Part shown: positions 7,261 through 8,883 of the stretch, one piece after another
Layout: each line of letters begins with the position of its first letter
How positions within the stretch are numbered: position 1 is the stretch's first letter
Assembly (NCBI GenBank): GCA_964438735.1
Contig: CAYTLW010000202.1
Span: forward strand, 1 to 8,883
DNA length: 8,883 nucleotides
From: CAYTLW01 sp964438735
GTDB taxonomy: Bacteria > Myxococcota_A > UBA9042
Reading direction: 5' to 3'
Program-made: the position numbers and the translations under genes
The notes under the pieces: model-generated
The model's input: only the letters and a program-made list of their open reading frames with translations
What the model was told of the DNA's origin: nothing
Database searches by the model: none

Positions 7261-7967
7261 GCGACGCCGGGCAGCACGGCATACCCCACCTGATCATCTT
7301 CGCCCGACCTCCGATAGCGGGGCGGGCGAAGACGCGCCTGGCTGCGTCCCTGGGTGAGGCCGATACGGCGCGCCTGGCGGTCGCGTTTCTGCGCGATACC
7401 ATCGCCTTGTGCCGAGGACTGGCGGACCACCACGTGGTGCTGGCGACCGATGCGCCGCTGTCGGAATACGCGCCGCCGGACAGCCCATTGGGTCGTGAAC
7501 TGGCGGCCCTGCCCGCCTGGCCCCAAGGCGAGGGCGACCTGGGCGCGCGCATGGAGCGGTCCCTGACGCGGGCGTTGGAGCGCGGTCCCTGGGCGCTGAT
7601 CGTGGGCACGGACTCGCCTGGATTGCCGCTCTCGAGCGTGGAGTCGGCCGTGCGCAGTCTCGCGCACTCCGAGGCGGTGGTGGGGCCGACCTTGGACGGT
7701 GGTTACTACCTGCTGGGGATGCGACGCTGTCCGCCGGGTGCCCTCGTCGACCTGCCTTGGAGCAGTCAGCAGACCTGCGCCGCGACCCTGGAGCGCTTCT
7801 ACACGCTCGGGTTGGAGCCGACCGTGGCGCCCACCTTCCTGGACATCGATACCGGCGACGACCTGCAGCGATGGCTGAGCGGCGTCGCCGCGGGCCAGTG
7901 GAATGCGCCCTTCACCGAGCGCGCCCTGGCCGAGCTGGGCATCGCAGTGGCCCCGGCGGAGGCCTGA
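7257..7967 (+). CDS. TIGR04282-type glycosyltransferase (DUF2064)
   Basis: The product is a 236-residue cytoplasmic nucleotide-sugar transferase-like protein with a CofC-like fold. Visible family motifs are ARPPIAGRAKTRL (16-28, the KTRL nucleotide-binding loop), GDLGARM (93-99), VGTDSPGLP (116-124, with Asp119), GPTLDGGYYLLGM (143-155, with Asp147) and DIDTGDDL near 200. Length is normal for the family. The ATG overlaps the lipoprotein stop in an ATGA, with no strong Shine-Dalgarno, which suggests re-initiation by ribosomes finishing the lipoprotein. The family is known as transferase 1 of rSAM/selenodomain clusters and is linked by annotation to arsenosugar biosynthesis. The biochemical substrate is not established from this sequence, and no ArsS-like or ArsM-like gene is visible here. 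Confidence 0.9.
   Translation: MSDAGQHGIPHLIIFARPPIAGRAKTRLAASLGEADTARLAVAFLRDTIALCRGLADHHVVLATDAPLSEYAPPDSPLGRELAALPAWPQGEGDLGARMERSLTRALERGPWALIVGTDSPGLPLSSVESAVRSLAHSEAVVGPTLDGGYYLLGMRRCPPGALVDLPWSSQQTCAATLERFYTLGLEPTVAPTFLDIDTGDDLQRWLSGVAAGQWNAPFTERALAELGIAVAPAEA
7958..7962 (+). promoter_or_regulatory. Ribosome binding site deciding the GTG start at 7969
   Basis: GGAGG lies 6 bases before the GTG at 7969. An in-frame ATG at 7903 would add 22 residues (Pro/Trp/Arg-rich, unlike the family) and overlap the preceding gene by 65 bases. The GTG places the family's N-terminal strand (VVPTLDEGARI) at residues 12-22, as expected. Confidence 0.85.
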
Positions 7968-7968
7968 C

Positions 7969-8703
7969 GTGGTCACCTGCACCCGGCGCTGGCTGGCCGC
8001 CGTGGTGCCGACGCTCGACGAGGGCGCCAGGATCGCCGACACCGTGCACAGCCTGGCCGCCGACCCGGCGATCTGTGCCGTGGTGGTGGCCGATGGTGGC
8101 AGCACCGACGACACGGCGGTGCGGGTGCAAGACGTCGCCGACGAACATCCCGGGGTGCGGATCGAGATCCTTGAAGCGCCACGAGGTCGGGCGCGGCAGC
8201 TGAACGCCGGCGCCCGCCATGCCCTGAAAGAGGGCGACGTGGAGGTCCTGATCTTCGTTCATGCCGACTGCGGCCTGCCGTCGGGCTTTGGCGCCGAGAT
8301 CGCCCGCGTGATGGACGAGCCGGACGTCATCGCGGGCGCGTTTATCACCTGGACGGTGGACGATGGCGGCGCCTCCCGCCTGGGCCCGCTGTTGCACCTG
8401 GCCGATCTGCGCTCGCGCTACAGCAACCTGCCCTACGGCGACCAGGCTCCCTTCATGCGGGCGAGCGCCTATGAGCGCGTCGGCGGCTACCCCGACCAGC
8501 CCTTGATGGAAGACCTGGAGATGTCCCGCCGCCTGCGCAGGCTGGGCCGGATGACCACCATCCCCCGCCGCGTGCAGGTCTCGGGCCGACGTTTTGTCGC
8601 CCGACCGATCTTCTACACCACGCTGGTCAACGTCTTCCCGGCGCTCTATCGCCTGGGGGTATCAGCCGAGACGCTCGCCAGGCTCTACCGTCATGTCCGC
8701 TAG
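7969..8703 (+). CDS. TIGR04283-type family 2 glycosyltransferase
   Basis: The product is a 244-residue GT-A fold, family 2 glycosyltransferase. Motifs in order are VVPTLDEGARI (12-22), ADGGSTDDTA (41-50, with the nucleotide-binding Asp42), APRGRARQLNAGA in the middle, HADCGLP (98-104, the metal-site Asp100), PYGDQAPFMR (Asp158), GGYP..PLMEDLEM (Asp182, the ED acidic pair) and the C-terminal LYRLGVSAETLARLYR. These match TIGR04283, transferase 2 of rSAM/selenodomain clusters, also annotated as arsenosugar biosynthesis glycosyltransferase. From memory, HADT is usual where this protein has HADC, a minor oddity. It starts one base after the preceding stop, so the two transferases are co-translated and probably act on the same product. 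No transmembrane segment is evident. Confidence 0.92.
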   Translation: MVTCTRRWLAAVVPTLDEGARIADTVHSLAADPAICAVVVADGGSTDDTAVRVQDVADEHPGVRIEILEAPRGRARQLNAGARHALKEGDVEVLIFVHADCGLPSGFGAEIARVMDEPDVIAGAFITWTVDDGGASRLGPLLHLADLRSRYSNLPYGDQAPFMRASAYERVGGYPDQPLMEDLEMSRRLRRLGRMTTIPRRVQVSGRRFVARPIFYTTLVNVFPALYRLGVSAETLARLYRHVR

Positions 8704-8883
8704 TTCGACGGACCGTAGGTACTCCCCCAGCTTCCTGGACTCGGGAAGAGGTGTGCCGAGCGACGCGGGAGAAGCTCTGCTTGCCGCGCGAGGCCGCGAG
8801 AAGAGCCGCGAAGCGGCGTCAGGTGTTGGCCTGGGGCGTAAGCCCCAGGTCTGGCAGTCCCTACAGCCCGAGCCGCGAAGCGG
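8704..8883. repeat. Composite hairpin / direct-repeat intergenic element
   Basis: No coding frame is convincing in these 180 bases. A 14-base sequence, GAGCCGCGAAGCGG, occurs at 8803-8816 and again at 8870-8883, a period of 67 bases, the second copy ending exactly at the window edge. The first copy lies in a small palindrome, GCCGC-GAA-GCGGC (8805-8817). Between the copies is a strong hairpin at 8828-8851. A weaker one, CTTCC/GGAAG, lies at 8731-8735 and 8744-8748. From memory this resembles dispersed intergenic GC-rich hairpin repeats in several environmental phyla (for example Planctomycetota); unverified. Confidence 0.6.
8828..8851. repeat. Perfect hairpin CCTGGGGC-GTAA-GCCCCAGG
   Basis: The arms at 8830-8837 and 8842-8849 are exact inverted repeats around a GTAA tetraloop. 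One G-T wobble and one G-C pair extend the stem at the base. No T-tract follows, so it is not a classical Rho-independent terminator, although it lies about 125 bases after the last stop and could stabilise the mRNA 3' end. Confidence 0.7.

Noticed and set aside
7903..7968. Longer start (ATG at 7903) for the second transferase
   Set aside because: It would add unlike-family residues and overlap the preceding gene by 65 bases, whereas the GTG at 7969 has GGAGG at ideal spacing.
8828..8851. Rho-independent terminator for the operon
   Set aside because: The hairpin is strong but no T-tract follows on the plus strand, so it is listed as a repeat hairpin instead.

Overview
The window is GC-rich with strong G/C preference at third codon positions. 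It reads as a chromosomal segment of a deltaproteobacterial-grade Gram-negative. Myxococcota or Bradymonadota is my best guess, because one gene encodes a giant lipoprotein with a Cys-free Asp/Thr/Val linker followed by long CDDGN-type Cys-rich repeats, a style common in those groups. This placement is inference from protein style, not from a marker gene.

Layout, all on the plus strand. (1) Bases 1-60 do not continue the repeat pattern that follows and may be a junction, a degraded gene edge or a contig-end artefact. (2) 37-2586 is the 3' part of a large secreted-type protein: a Cys-rich repeat stalk, then a C-terminal domain of seven ~50-residue repeats that I read as a seven-bladed beta-propeller. 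No signal peptide is present, so the gene looks 5'-truncated. (3) 2587-2760 is intergenic and holds a good intrinsic terminator but no promoter I can defend. (4) 2761-7260 is a complete 1499-residue paralogue: signal peptide with a lipoprotein-like Cys, acidic linker, ~1050-residue Cys-rich stalk, and the same seven-repeat propeller. (5) 7257-7967 and 7969-8703 encode the TIGR04282 and TIGR04283 glycosyltransferase families, a pair usually found together and associated with arsenosugar biosynthesis (rSAM/selenodomain clusters). (6) 8704-8883 is non-coding and carries a composite hairpin/direct-repeat element that runs off the right edge.

The lipoprotein gene and the first transferase overlap by ATGA, and the second transferase starts one base after the first ends with a strong GGAGG. 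The last three genes therefore look like one translationally coupled operon, with the upstream paralogue insulated by the terminator. The most unusual content is the tandem pair of stalk-plus-propeller proteins, which show repeat shuffling, a charge switch along the stalk and one conserved C-terminal Cys in the propeller, together with the unexpected coupling of one of them to two sugar-transferase genes. The ligand and role of the propeller proteins cannot be read from the sequence.
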